Assembly (NCBI GenBank): GCA_958295905.1 | Contig: OY282382.1 | Location: forward strand, 5,748,367-5,812,366 | Source: an uncultured Vicinamibacterales bacterium | GTDB taxonomy: Bacteria > Acidobacteriota > Vicinamibacteria > Vicinamibacterales > UBA8438 | DNA length: 64,000 nt | Direction: 5' to 3' | Shown: piece by piece, positions 44,126 to 52,678 of the stretch | Layout of the letters: the number at the start of each line of letters is the position of its first letter | Numbering within the stretch: the stretch's first letter is position 1 | Notes under the pieces: generated by a model | Told to the model about the DNA's origin: nothing | Databases searched by the model: none | Seen by the model: only the letters and a program-made list of their open reading frames with translations | Made by a program: the position numbers and the translations under genes

Positions 44126-44323
44126 ACAGGGGTCTAATCGTGTCCAAATCGTTCCACGGCGCAGACTCCCAGCCGACAGGCTCACACCCGGACCCGCCGG
44201 CGGCTCTCCCCCCAATCAGCGCGGCCACCGGCCGCCCCGGCGGTGGGTCTCCGGCGTTCAACACCGGCGGTTGACCGCGACGCCGAACGTGAATGATCAT
44301 CCGGGGGCGGCGACTTTTCAAGG

Positions 44324-44433
44324 CGTGCCGGGGCGGCTCGGCGCGCCGCACGCCGCGGAAGGGAATCGAGGTCCGGTTCGAGGTCTTGGACGACGACGTG
44401 CCGGGGGCGGCTTGGCGCTCGGCACGCCGTGGA
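44324..44433. repeat. Paired about 37-bp direct repeat, period 73 bp
   Basis: 44324-44359 (CGTGCCGGGGCGGCTCGGCG...) and 44397-44433 (CGTGCCGGGGGCGGCTTGGC...) both end CACGCCG(C/T)GGA. Apart from this pair, 44146-44558 holds nothing recognisable. Confidence 0.65.
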
Positions 44434-44558
44434 CGTTCGGCATCGCCCGTAGCCGACCGCCCGAGGCCCCGAGGCCCGGGCGCGGCGGCCGGGTCGAATC
44501 GTGGTCGACCGGTCCCTGCGGGAACGCCGGTCCGGCCCGACGTCACACGGGAGGAGCC

Positions 44559-45863
44559 ATGAGCGGCCAGCCGTCGAGCGTCGATCAATCCGACCGCATC
44601 GTGCCGATCAACCTTCGCCAGAGCGGCCGGACGCCCACCGAGCTGCTCATCTCGACGCGGGTGCGGAAGTCGCCCTATTGGCATCTGTCCCATGCCGCGG
44701 GCTGCTGGCGCGCCACCGTCTACAACCGCGTATACCATCCGCGGGGCTACGTGCGGCCGGAGCACGGCGGCGCCGCGGCCGAGCACGAGGCGCTGACGAA
44801 GCACGTGACCCTGTGGAACGTCGCGGTCGAGCGGCAGATCCGGGTCGCGGGCCCCGACGCGGAGCGGTTCGTCGACTACGTCATCACCCGCGACGCGACC
44901 CGCATCGAGCCGATGCGCGCCCGGTACGTCATTCTCTGCAACGAAAAGGGCGGCATCCTGAACGATCCGGTGCTGCTGCGCCTCTCCGTCGACGAGTTCT
45001 GGTTCTCGCTGGCCGACTCCGACCTGCTGTACTGGCTCCAAGGCGTCAACGTGGGGATGCGCATGGACGTGGCGATAGACGAGATCGACGTCTGCCCCCT
45101 GCAGATCCAGGGGCCGAAGTCGCTCGCCCTGATGGCCGATCTGGTCGGCGGCCGCATCCGGGACATCCCCTACTACGGCCTCCTCGAAGCGGAAATCGCG
45201 GGCTGCGCGGTGGTCGTTTCCCAATCCGGTTTCTCGGGCGAGAAGGGCTACGAGATCTTTCTGCGCGACGCGACCCTGCACGCCGAGACGCTGTGGCACG
45301 CGGTGCTGGAGGCGGGCCGGGCGCACGAGCTCGCGGTCATCGCCCCCGGCCATCAGCGCCGCATCCAGGCCGGCATCCTGTCCTGGGGGCAGGACATCGA
45401 CCACGAGACGGCGCCGTTCCAGTGCAACTTGGCCTACCAGGTGCCCCGCAAGAAGGCCGGCGACTACATCGGCCGGGCGGCCCTCGAACGGATGCGGGCC
45501 GAGATCGCGGCGGGACGGCCGCCGTTCAGGATGGTGATGGTGGGCATGACGCTCGGCGGCAAGCCGATCGACGACTACGCGCCGGACTTCTGGCTGGTCT
45601 CGGACGCCGGGGGCGGCGATCCGATCGGGTATCTGACCTCGCCCTGGTACTCCCCGGAGCTGGGGTGCAACATCGCCCTCGGCCGCGTACCGGTCGGCCG
45701 GTCGGCGGTCGGCGCCGAGCTCCGGGTCTGGCTGCCCGACGAGTACGCGAGCAGACCGGGACAGCCCGACCGGGCGCAGGTGTGCGAGGTTCCGTTCCGG
45801 CCCTCCGTCAATCCGAGTGCACGCGAGCTCGCTCACGCCCGCGGCGAGGACGCGGCAGATTAG
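44559..45863 (+). CDS. DmdA-like GcvT-family tetrahydrofolate methyltransferase
   Basis: 434 aa, ATG with GGGAGGAG just upstream. A GcvT-fold protein whose segments match, in order, my recollection of DMSP demethylase DmdA: ATVYNRVYHPRGY, HVTLWNVAVERQIRVAGPDA, LCNEKGGILNDPVLLRLS, EFWFSLADSDLLYWLQGV, VCPLQIQGPKSLALMADL, SGFSGEKGYEIFL, IAPGHQRRIQAGILSWGQD and ACWSP-like SPWYSPELGCNIAL. DmdA transfers a methyl from DMSP to tetrahydrofolate; relatives act on other methylated osmolytes. Bona fide DmdA and DmdA-like paralogues are hard to separate by eye. Context with the dehydrogenase-like flavoprotein (divergent) and a BCCT carrier 15 kb away fits methyl-osmolyte catabolism. Confidence 0.75.
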   Translation: MSGQPSSVDQSDRIVPINLRQSGRTPTELLISTRVRKSPYWHLSHAAGCWRATVYNRVYHPRGYVRPEHGGAAAEHEALTKHVTLWNVAVERQIRVAGPDAERFVDYVITRDATRIEPMRARYVILCNEKGGILNDPVLLRLSVDEFWFSLADSDLLYWLQGVNVGMRMDVAIDEIDVCPLQIQGPKSLALMADLVGGRIRDIPYYGLLEAEIAGCAVVVSQSGFSGEKGYEIFLRDATLHAETLWHAVLEAGRAHELAVIAPGHQRRIQAGILSWGQDIDHETAPFQCNLAYQVPRKKAGDYIGRAALERMRAEIAAGRPPFRMVMVGMTLGGKPIDDYAPDFWLVSDAGGGDPIGYLTSPWYSPELGCNIALGRVPVGRSAVGAELRVWLPDEYASRPGQPDRAQVCEVPFRPSVNPSARELAHARGEDAAD

Positions 45864-46127
45864 CCCGCCATTCGCCGCGCGGCCTTGCGGCGGGGCGACG
45901 TCGCCGCGTTCTTGCTCTGGATTCATGGCTTCCTTTCCTGCCCGATCCACGCGGGCGCCGCGGCCGTCCATTCGACGTCGGCGCGTTCGCCGCAGCCGCC
46001 CTGCCCCGCGCGACCCGATGAGGCGGCGGCAGCGGAACGCTCGAACGCGGCCCTTGCGCCCCGGATGCAACCGGGTCCATCATGGGGGCACGCGGACGGG
46101 GCCGCGGGCACGAATGAGGAGGGTCAG

Positions 46128-46439
46128 ATGAGCCGACGTTGTCGGGTTGCCGTGCTGGTCGTGATGGCGGGCCTGGTGGTGACGCCGGGGTCGGCGGCGG
46201 CGCAGTCGAACGCGGCGGACCCGCTCCGGACGGGGTGGGGCGCTCCCTCCCTGCAGGGCATCTGGGACACGGTGGAGGACCCGGCGACGTGGGCGCGACC
46301 GTGGACGGCGCGGGTGGAGCTGAAGAAGACCGACGAACCCCTCTACGAGTACGCCTGCCACGAAGGCAACTACTCGATGGAGGGCATCCTGGCCGGCGCG
46401 CGGGCGGAAGAGCGGGCGGCGGCGCAGGAAGCGCGGTAG
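46128..46439 (+). CDS. Internally deleted member of the 'TPWGDPDLQGIW' family
   Basis: 103 aa, ATG with GAGGAGGG about 6 nt upstream and a good signal peptide (CRVAVLVVMAGLVVTPGSAA-AQ). After the signal it keeps the N-terminal hallmark RTGWGAPSLQGIWDTVEDP and jumps directly to the C-terminal block ARPWTARVELKKTDEPLYEY followed by ACHEGNYSMEGILAGAR. Compared with its about 330-aa paralogues, roughly 225 central residues are absent, yet frame, SD and stop are intact. Either a functional mini-version or a deletion remnant. Confidence 0.7.
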   Translation: MSRRCRVAVLVVMAGLVVTPGSAAAQSNAADPLRTGWGAPSLQGIWDTVEDPATWARPWTARVELKKTDEPLYEYACHEGNYSMEGILAGARAEERAAAQEAR

Positions 46440-46525
46440 CAAAGGTACAGAAGATGAACAACCGTCATATCACCGGCGCCGGAGACGCCGCCACCCCCCG
46501 GCCCGGCCGCCCGGGGCGCGGGACG

Positions 46526-47659
46526 ATGACGCGCTGCCGCGTCGCGCTTGCCGCGGTGCTCGTTTGGCTGTGCGCGCCGACCGCGCCGGCGCAGCCGACG
46601 GCGCCGTTGGCGGTCGCGCCGGCGCCGCTGCGCCACGCCGCCGTGGTCGCGCCGGCGCGCGCGCTGGTGCGCGCGGACATCGCCGAGCGGGGCTATCCGG
46701 GCATCGCGATCGCGGTGTCGGTCGACGGCGAAACGGTCTGGTCGGAGGGCTTCGGCTACGCCGATCTCGAGCACCGGGTCCCGATGCGGCCGTCGGTGAA
46801 GTTCCGGGTCGGGAGCATCTCGAAGTCGATGACGGCGGCGGCGGCGGCGACGCTGGTCGAAAACGGCCGGCTCGACCTCGATGCGCCGATTCAACGTTAC
46901 GTTCCCGCGTTCCCGGAGAAGGCGCATCCGATAACGACCCGCCAGCTCGGCGGTCATCTGGCCGGGATCCGCCACTACCGGGGCCGCGAGAACTTCATCC
47001 GCGACCCGTACGCGACGGTGCTGGACGCCCTGTCCATCTTCAAGGACGATCCGCTGCTGCACGAGCCCGGCGCCGCATTCGCCTACACCAGTTACGGCTT
47101 CAACCTGATCAGCGCGGTGGTCGCGGGGGCCGCGGACGAGCCGTTTCTGGACTACATGCGCGACGCGGTCTTCCGCCCCCTGGGCATGCGCGCCACCGTC
47201 GCCGATTTCGTGACCCCGATCGTCCCCGGCCGGACCCGCTACTACGTGCGGGACGCGGACGGACGGGTCGTGAACGCGCCGTTCGTGAACAACAGCTACA
47301 AGTGGGCGGGCGGCGGGTTCCTGTCGACGACCGGCGACGTGCTGCGGTTCGCGAACGCGCATCTCGACGACCGGTTCCTGTCCGAGTCGTCCCGGAAGCT
47401 CCTCTTCACCGAGCAGCAGACCCGCGACGGCGACGGCGTGGGATACGGGTTCGGCTGGTTCATCCGGACCCGCGACGACGGCCGCCGCCTGCTGTCGCAC
47501 TCCGGCGGATCGGTCGGCGGCACGTCGCTGATGGTCGTGCAGCCCGACACGCGGGTGGTCGTGGTGGGCCTGATCAACCTGACCGGCGCGAACAACGGCG
47601 TCGTCCGAGAAGTGCTCGACCTGTTCATCGACGCCGCAGCCGCGTCGACGGCGCATTGA
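46526..47659 (+). CDS. Class C beta-lactamase-like serine hydrolase
   Basis: 377 aa if started at ATG 46526, which places a signal peptide (MTRCRVALAAVLVWLCAPTA) at the N-terminus. ATG 46454 (24 residues longer) is an alternative. Motifs: S97-I-S-K100 (SxxK nucleophile), Y-T-S-Y in FAYTSYGFNLIS at the YxN position, and HSGGSVGG at the KTG/HxG position. The family covers class C beta-lactamases, DD-peptidases and esterases; the substituted second motif argues against calling it a resistance gene. It follows the 46128 gene by under 90 bp on the same strand. Confidence 0.82.
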   Translation: MTRCRVALAAVLVWLCAPTAPAQPTAPLAVAPAPLRHAAVVAPARALVRADIAERGYPGIAIAVSVDGETVWSEGFGYADLEHRVPMRPSVKFRVGSISKSMTAAAAATLVENGRLDLDAPIQRYVPAFPEKAHPITTRQLGGHLAGIRHYRGRENFIRDPYATVLDALSIFKDDPLLHEPGAAFAYTSYGFNLISAVVAGAADEPFLDYMRDAVFRPLGMRATVADFVTPIVPGRTRYYVRDADGRVVNAPFVNNSYKWAGGGFLSTTGDVLRFANAHLDDRFLSESSRKLLFTEQQTRDGDGVGYGFGWFIRTRDDGRRLLSHSGGSVGGTSLMVVQPDTRVVVVGLINLTGANNGVVREVLDLFIDAAAASTAH

Positions 47660-47679
47660 GCCGCCGCCAGCCACTCCTG

Positions 47680-50127
47680 ATGAAGCAGGCGCCCCACGGG
47701 CTCTCTCCAATCGACATGACCGAGAGAAGCTGGATCGCGCCGGACGTGAGTCCGGACGACGAGACCACGTTCTTCGCAAGGCCGACCGCGCGCCTCGCGG
47801 CCGCGCTCGTGTCGTGCGTCCTGCTCGCGGCGGAGACGCCGCCGGTGTCGGCCGCACCGCAGGAGCCGCCCGCACCGCGGCGCGGCGCGACACCCGCCAT
47901 CGACGGCCCGCCCGCACCGGTCGCGCCGGCCACCATCACCCGCGGCGCCGACGGCGGGGCGACGGTGCGCGCCGTCCGCCTCGACGCGCCCCTGCGGTTG
48001 GACGGCGTGCTCGACGAGCCGATCTACGCCGCCGTCGAGCCGTTCGGCGACTTCATCCAGCAGGCCCCCGACGAAGGGGCCCCGGCCACGGAGCCGACCG
48101 ACGCGTGGATCTTCTTCGACGACGAGTCGATCTACGTGGGGGCCCGCATCCACGAGTCGGTTCCCGAATCGGCGTGGGTCGCCAACGAGATGCAGCGCGA
48201 CTCGTTCCAGCTCATCAACAACGACGGGTTCATCGTCGTGTTCGACACCTTCTACGACCGCAGGAACGGCTTCGCGTTCCGGGTCAATCCCATCGGCGGG
48301 TTCAGCGATCAGCAGATCACCGACGAGGGGAACCCGAACCCCGACTGGAACCCCGTCTGGGACGTGCGCACCGGCCGCTTCGACGGCGGCTGGACGGTCG
48401 AGATGGCGATTCCGTTCAAGTCGCTCCGCTTCCGGCCCGGAGCCGACCAGTTGTGGGGCGTCCAGCTGGGCCGGGACATCCGGTCGAACTACGAGGAGGC
48501 GTATCTGACCGCGGTGCCCATTTCGGCCGGGCCGGGACAGTTCCGCCTGTCGGTGGCGGGCACCCTGGTCGGCCTGGAGGCGCCCGAGGGCAACCGCACG
48601 TTCGAGATCAAGCCCTACGCGATCGGCTCGCTCAACACCGACCGGACCGCCGCGCCCCCGGTATCGAACGACGGCGACGCGAACGGCGGCGTCGACGTCA
48701 AGTACGGACTCACCGAGAACCTGACCGCGGACTTCACCTTCAACACCGACTTCGCGCAGGTCGAGGTGGACGAGCAGCAGATCAACCTGACCCGGTTCAG
48801 CCTGTTCTTCCCCGAGAAGCGCGAGTTCTTTCTCGAAAGCCAGGGCATCTTCGACTTCGGCCGGGTGGCCGGCTTCGGCGGCTTCGGCGGGTCCGCGCGG
48901 GGGAATCTCGCCGCCGCCCCCGGCGTCTTCGGACCGGGCGACGCCCCGACCCTCTTCTTCAGCCGGCGGATCGGCCTCGACGAGGCGGGGCGAACCGTGC
49001 CGATCCTGGGCGGCGGACGCCTGACCGGCAAGGTGGGCGATTTCAGCGTCGGGGCCATCAACATCCAGACCGACGACACGTCGGCCGCCGACGCCGCCTC
49101 CACGAACTTCAGCGTGCTCCGCATCAAGCGCGACATACTCCGCCGGAGCCGCGTCGGCGCGATCTTCACCAACCGGTCGGTCTCCGTGGAGGGCGACGGC
49201 GCGAACCAAGCCTACGGGCTCGACGGATCGTTCTCGTTCCACGACAACCTGAACCTCTACGGCTACTACGCCCGCACGAACACGCCGGGCCTGGAGGGAG
49301 ACGACGAGAGCTATCAGACCGCGTTCTCCTACGAGGGCGATCTCTACGGCCTGCTCGTCGATCATCTGCTCGTGGGCAGCCACTTCAACCCCGAGATCGG
49401 CTTCATGCGCCGCGACGATTTCCGGCGCAGCCACGTCTACACGCAGTTCAGCCCGCGGCCCCGCGGCCTCGCGGCGGTGCGCCAGTTCACCTGGAGCGGC
49501 AGCCTCGACTACATCGAGAACGGCGCCGGGCAACTGGAGACCCGGATCCTCTCGGGGCGCTTTCAGACGTCCTTCGAGAACAGCGACAGCCTGAGCGCGG
49601 ACATCCAGCAGGACTACGAGCTCCTGACCGAGCCGTTCGAGATCACCGGCGACGTGACCCTGCCCGTCGGCGGCTACGAGTTCCGCGACTTCCAGGTGTC
49701 CTACCGCATGGGGCCGCAGCGCCGGCTCGCGGGCAACCTGTCCCTCCAGCACGGCGAGTTCTTCGACGGCGACATCACCGCCGTCGGCTACTCGCGCGGC
49801 CGCATCGAGGTCACGCGGCAGTTCGCGATCGAGCCGAGCGTCTCGTTCAACCGCATCACGCTGCCGCAGGGCGCGTTCACGGCCCGGGTGGCCGCGACGC
49901 GGCTCACCTACACCTTCACGCCGCGCATGTTCGCGAGCGCGCTGCTGCAGTACAACTCGACCAACAACGTGCTGAGCACGAACGTGCGCCTGCGCTGGGA
50001 ATACCAGCCGGGCAGCGAGCTGTTCGTCGTGTACAACGATCAGCGGGACACTTGGCTGAACCGCGGCTTCCCGATGCTCGAGAACCGCGCCTTCGTCGTG
50101 AAGCTCACCCGGCAGTTCCGCTTCTGA
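47680..50127 (+). CDS. DUF5916 outer-membrane-like protein with N-terminal CBM9-type domain
   Basis: 815 aa. The signal-like segment ARLAAALVSCVLLAAETPPV lies about 35 residues in, so a later start (47716) may be correct. Residues 100-300 form a carbohydrate-binding family 9-like module (LDAPLRLDGVLDEPIYAAVE, WIFFDDESIYVGARI, FDGGWTVEMAIPFKSLRF, WGVQLGRDIRSNYEEA). The remainder is DUF5916: FNTDFAQVEVDEQQINLTRF, LFFPEKREFFLESQGIFDFG, LFFSRRIGL, then alternating beta-strands ending in an aromatic F (VVKLTRQFRF), as expected of a beta-barrel inserted by the Bam complex. Function unknown; probably glycan uptake or surface structure. Confidence 0.85.
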   Translation: MKQAPHGLSPIDMTERSWIAPDVSPDDETTFFARPTARLAAALVSCVLLAAETPPVSAAPQEPPAPRRGATPAIDGPPAPVAPATITRGADGGATVRAVRLDAPLRLDGVLDEPIYAAVEPFGDFIQQAPDEGAPATEPTDAWIFFDDESIYVGARIHESVPESAWVANEMQRDSFQLINNDGFIVVFDTFYDRRNGFAFRVNPIGGFSDQQITDEGNPNPDWNPVWDVRTGRFDGGWTVEMAIPFKSLRFRPGADQLWGVQLGRDIRSNYEEAYLTAVPISAGPGQFRLSVAGTLVGLEAPEGNRTFEIKPYAIGSLNTDRTAAPPVSNDGDANGGVDVKYGLTENLTADFTFNTDFAQVEVDEQQINLTRFSLFFPEKREFFLESQGIFDFGRVAGFGGFGGSARGNLAAAPGVFGPGDAPTLFFSRRIGLDEAGRTVPILGGGRLTGKVGDFSVGAINIQTDDTSAADAASTNFSVLRIKRDILRRSRVGAIFTNRSVSVEGDGANQAYGLDGSFSFHDNLNLYGYYARTNTPGLEGDDESYQTAFSYEGDLYGLLVDHLLVGSHFNPEIGFMRRDDFRRSHVYTQFSPRPRGLAAVRQFTWSGSLDYIENGAGQLETRILSGRFQTSFENSDSLSADIQQDYELLTEPFEITGDVTLPVGGYEFRDFQVSYRMGPQRRLAGNLSLQHGEFFDGDITAVGYSRGRIEVTRQFAIEPSVSFNRITLPQGAFTARVAATRLTYTFTPRMFASALLQYNSTNNVLSTNVRLRWEYQPGSELFVVYNDQRDTWLNRGFPMLENRAFVVKLTRQFRF

Positions 50128-50292
50128 ACCCGGCGCCGTCAGGACCACCCGCCGGCCGCATCGAGTTCCCCGCCACCACCGCGCCAGTACGCGAGATTTC
50201 TGTCGGACCACGACGGCTACCGGGGTTGCCGATCGAGTTCGGCGGCAGGAACCCACGCGGTCCCACCCCCAGCCGCAACTCAGGCCCCGGAT

Positions 50293-50374
50293 GTTGTGCC
50301 AGAGTTGTTCCGAACGCGCTTGACAAGTCCCGCGGCAGCTCGTATTCTGCGTTCCGGCACAACATTGGAACAAC
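50293..50374. promoter_or_regulatory. Four symmetric half-sites framing the GTPase-operon promoter
   Basis: GTTGTGCC (50293-50300) and GTTGTTCC (50304-50311) lie upstream of the promoter. GGCACAAC (50356-50363) and GGAACAAC (50367-50374) lie downstream in inverse orientation. Each pair is spaced 11 bp start to start. The dyad centre (50333.5) coincides with the middle of the -35/-10 spacer. GAACGC (50312-50317) and GCGTTC (50349-50354) extend the symmetry inward. Confidence 0.7.
50320..50348 (+). promoter_or_regulatory. Promoter of the GTPase-helicase operon
   Basis: TTGACA (50320-50325), 17-bp spacer, TATTCT (50343-50348), with the start codon 36 nt further on. It is flanked on both sides by the half-sites described separately, so repression by steric occlusion or looping is likely. 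Confidence 0.7.
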
Positions 50375-50384
50375 GGAGACAGGA

Positions 50385-52661
50385 ATGGTAAACCCCAGGT
50401 ATTCTGCGAGCTTGAGCCGGACCCAAGGCCGGTCGGGCTTCTCGATCATCTTCCGGCACCCTGCGAGGCAGGACGAGGCGAACGGCAAGCCGGGCGTCCG
50501 GGTCCGGCGCGGCCTCGGCACGCGGGACGAGGCGGAGGCCGAGCGGCTCCGGAACGAGCTGAACGTTCTTCTGGGCGGCCCTGAGTATCACGACCCCGCC
50601 GCTCGGGCCGAGGCCGAACGGCGATTCGATCCCCGCGTCGTCGACATTTTTTTCGACAAGATGGTGCCCGAGGAGACGGATTTCGCGGCGCTGCGCGAGG
50701 CCGTCATTGCGCTGCCCGAGTCGGGATCAGACGGATACCGGCGGGTGCTCTTCCTTGGAACGACGGGGGCCGGCAAGACGACGCTCGTGCGTCAGCTGCT
50801 CGGGACGGATCCCGCGAATGAGCGCTTCCCCTCGACCTCGACGGCGAAAACGACCATCCACGACACCGAAATCGTCCTCGCCGAGGGCGGCTGGCGCGCG
50901 GTGGTGACCTTCGCGTCGAGCGACGAGGTGCGCGAGCACCTGAACGAGTGCATCTCGGCTGCGGTGCTCGCTGCGGCCAACAAGGCGGACGACGCCAAAG
51001 TGCTCCGGCACCTTCTCAACCACGTCAATCAACGTTTCCGCTTCAACTACGTGCTCGGAAACGGCCCGGCGGTCGTCCCGCGCTGCTCGGACTTCGACGA
51101 TGACGACGAGGAATCGGAGGGCGAGGTCGATCTCCCTTCCGAGGAGGAGCGCGACGTCATCGACGTGGCGGGCACGACAGAGATGCTCGGCCGGACCGTA
51201 GAAAAGATGCACAAGTTCGCTCGCCGTCTCGGTAACGAGCTGCGAGCCGAGCTCGGTGTTCGCGGGGACGACGAGCGCGTGGCCGAGGAGCTCTTCGAGG
51301 AGGAACTAGACAACCTGTTGCGCGATGACGAGGAGTTCCACCAAGTGACCGATGCTCTGATGGAGGAAATCGAGAAGCGCTTCGACTTGCTGCCGCCCGG
51401 TAAGGTCCGGAAGACGCGGCAGAGCTGGCCTATCGCGTGGAGCGGCGAGTGGCCCGTCGAGGAGCGTGCCGAGTTCATCGGCTCCATCTCCCGCTTCTCC
51501 AGCAACTACGCGCCCTTATTCGGGCGGCTGCTGACGCCCCTCGTGAACGGCGTGCGGGTCGCCGGCCCGTTTACTCCGACCTGGAACAGAAGCGAGTTGC
51601 CAAAGCTCGTTCTCCTCGATGGCGAAGGGCTCGGCCACACACCCACGTCTTCGTCAGCGGTCTCGACGACGGTGAGCCGACGCATTGAGACGGCCGATGC
51701 TGTCCTCCTCGTGGACAGCGCCACCCAGCCGATGCAGGCGGCGCCGCTCGCCGCCATGCAGGAGGTCGTGATGACCGGGAATGCCCGCAAACTCATCATG
51801 GCCTTCACGCACTTCGACGAAGTCAAGGGCGACAACCTGCCGAACGCCTCGGCGAAGGTGCAGCACGTCCTCGCCTCCGCCGAGAACGTGCTTGCGGCCT
51901 TCGGAGAGGATCTCGGATCGTACGCCGAGCGGGCGTTGCGCCAGCGCCTGGAGAGCGCCCGCTTCTTCTTCGCGGACATTCACCAGCCGTTGAGCGACGC
52001 CACCGTCTCGGGAAGGCGCACGATCTCGCAATTCCGCAAGCTCCTCGAGGCAGTCGACGCGGTGATCGAACGGCCGGAACCCGCGAAGGCGCGCCCCGTC
52101 TACGACAAGATGAGCCTCGTGCTCGCAATCCGCGCCGCGGCCGACGCCTTCCACGAGGCGTGGCGACCGCGCCTCGGCCTCGAGTTCAAGCCCGGTTTCG
52201 CGAAGGAGCACTGGACGCGGGTGAAGGCTCTGAGCCGGCGTCTCGCTATGGGATGGTACGACGAGTACGACACGCTGCGCCCGATCGCGGACCTACACAC
52301 GGAGCTGAAAAAACGGATCTACGTGTTCGCGCAGAAGCCCCTGCGCTGGCAGGGGCCCAAGCCTGCGGACAACCAGAAGCAGGAGTGCTTCCACGCCTTT
52401 GCAGAAAACCTCAGCCCGCGGCTGCTAAAGGTGTGCACTCGCAGGATGTGGCGCGAACGCACGGCGCAGTGGTGGGACGCATACCGCAAGCGCGGAACCC
52501 GCTCGACGTTCGTGCGCGCCCGGATCATCGGCGACGCGATCTACAAGCCGGCGGCGCCCGTTCCCGATGTCACGCCCTCCCCCGACCACAACGAGTTCCT
52601 GCGCCAAGTCATCACCGAGGTGGAGAAGGCGGCCGACGAGACGGGCTCCGTCCTAGAGTAA
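50385..52661 (+). CDS. GTPase-like P-loop protein with recombinase-arm-like N-terminus
   Basis: 758 aa from ATG 50385 (SD GGAG/AGGA). Residues 1-65 (RSGFSIIFRHP, VRRGLGTRDEAEAERLRNEL) look like the arm-type DNA-binding domain at the N-terminus of tyrosine recombinases. Then follow Walker A G125-TTGAGKTT133, a long acidic helical insert (about 215-330), D412-G-E-G (switch-II-like, in VLLDGEGLGHT) and THFD (475-478) where a GTPase has N/TKxD. The helical C-terminus is cysteine-poor. The order G1-G3-G4 suggests a dynamin/IRG-like or septin-like GTPase. It is followed after 17 nt by a helicase-nuclease gene, forming a two-gene unit that looks like a defence system. No known family is recognised for the whole protein. 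Confidence 0.65.
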   Translation: MVNPRYSASLSRTQGRSGFSIIFRHPARQDEANGKPGVRVRRGLGTRDEAEAERLRNELNVLLGGPEYHDPAARAEAERRFDPRVVDIFFDKMVPEETDFAALREAVIALPESGSDGYRRVLFLGTTGAGKTTLVRQLLGTDPANERFPSTSTAKTTIHDTEIVLAEGGWRAVVTFASSDEVREHLNECISAAVLAAANKADDAKVLRHLLNHVNQRFRFNYVLGNGPAVVPRCSDFDDDDEESEGEVDLPSEEERDVIDVAGTTEMLGRTVEKMHKFARRLGNELRAELGVRGDDERVAEELFEEELDNLLRDDEEFHQVTDALMEEIEKRFDLLPPGKVRKTRQSWPIAWSGEWPVEERAEFIGSISRFSSNYAPLFGRLLTPLVNGVRVAGPFTPTWNRSELPKLVLLDGEGLGHTPTSSSAVSTTVSRRIETADAVLLVDSATQPMQAAPLAAMQEVVMTGNARKLIMAFTHFDEVKGDNLPNASAKVQHVLASAENVLAAFGEDLGSYAERALRQRLESARFFFADIHQPLSDATVSGRRTISQFRKLLEAVDAVIERPEPAKARPVYDKMSLVLAIRAAADAFHEAWRPRLGLEFKPGFAKEHWTRVKALSRRLAMGWYDEYDTLRPIADLHTELKKRIYVFAQKPLRWQGPKPADNQKQECFHAFAENLSPRLLKVCTRRMWRERTAQWWDAYRKRGTRSTFVRARIIGDAIYKPAAPVPDVTPSPDHNEFLRQVITEVEKAADETGSVLE

Positions 52662-52678
52662 TCACGGGAGATTCTGTG

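Noticed and set aside
46526..47659. Antibiotic-resistance beta-lactamase calls for 46.5-47.7 kb and 59.9-61.2 kb
   Set aside because: Both have variant second or third motifs and environmental context. Only family membership is supported.
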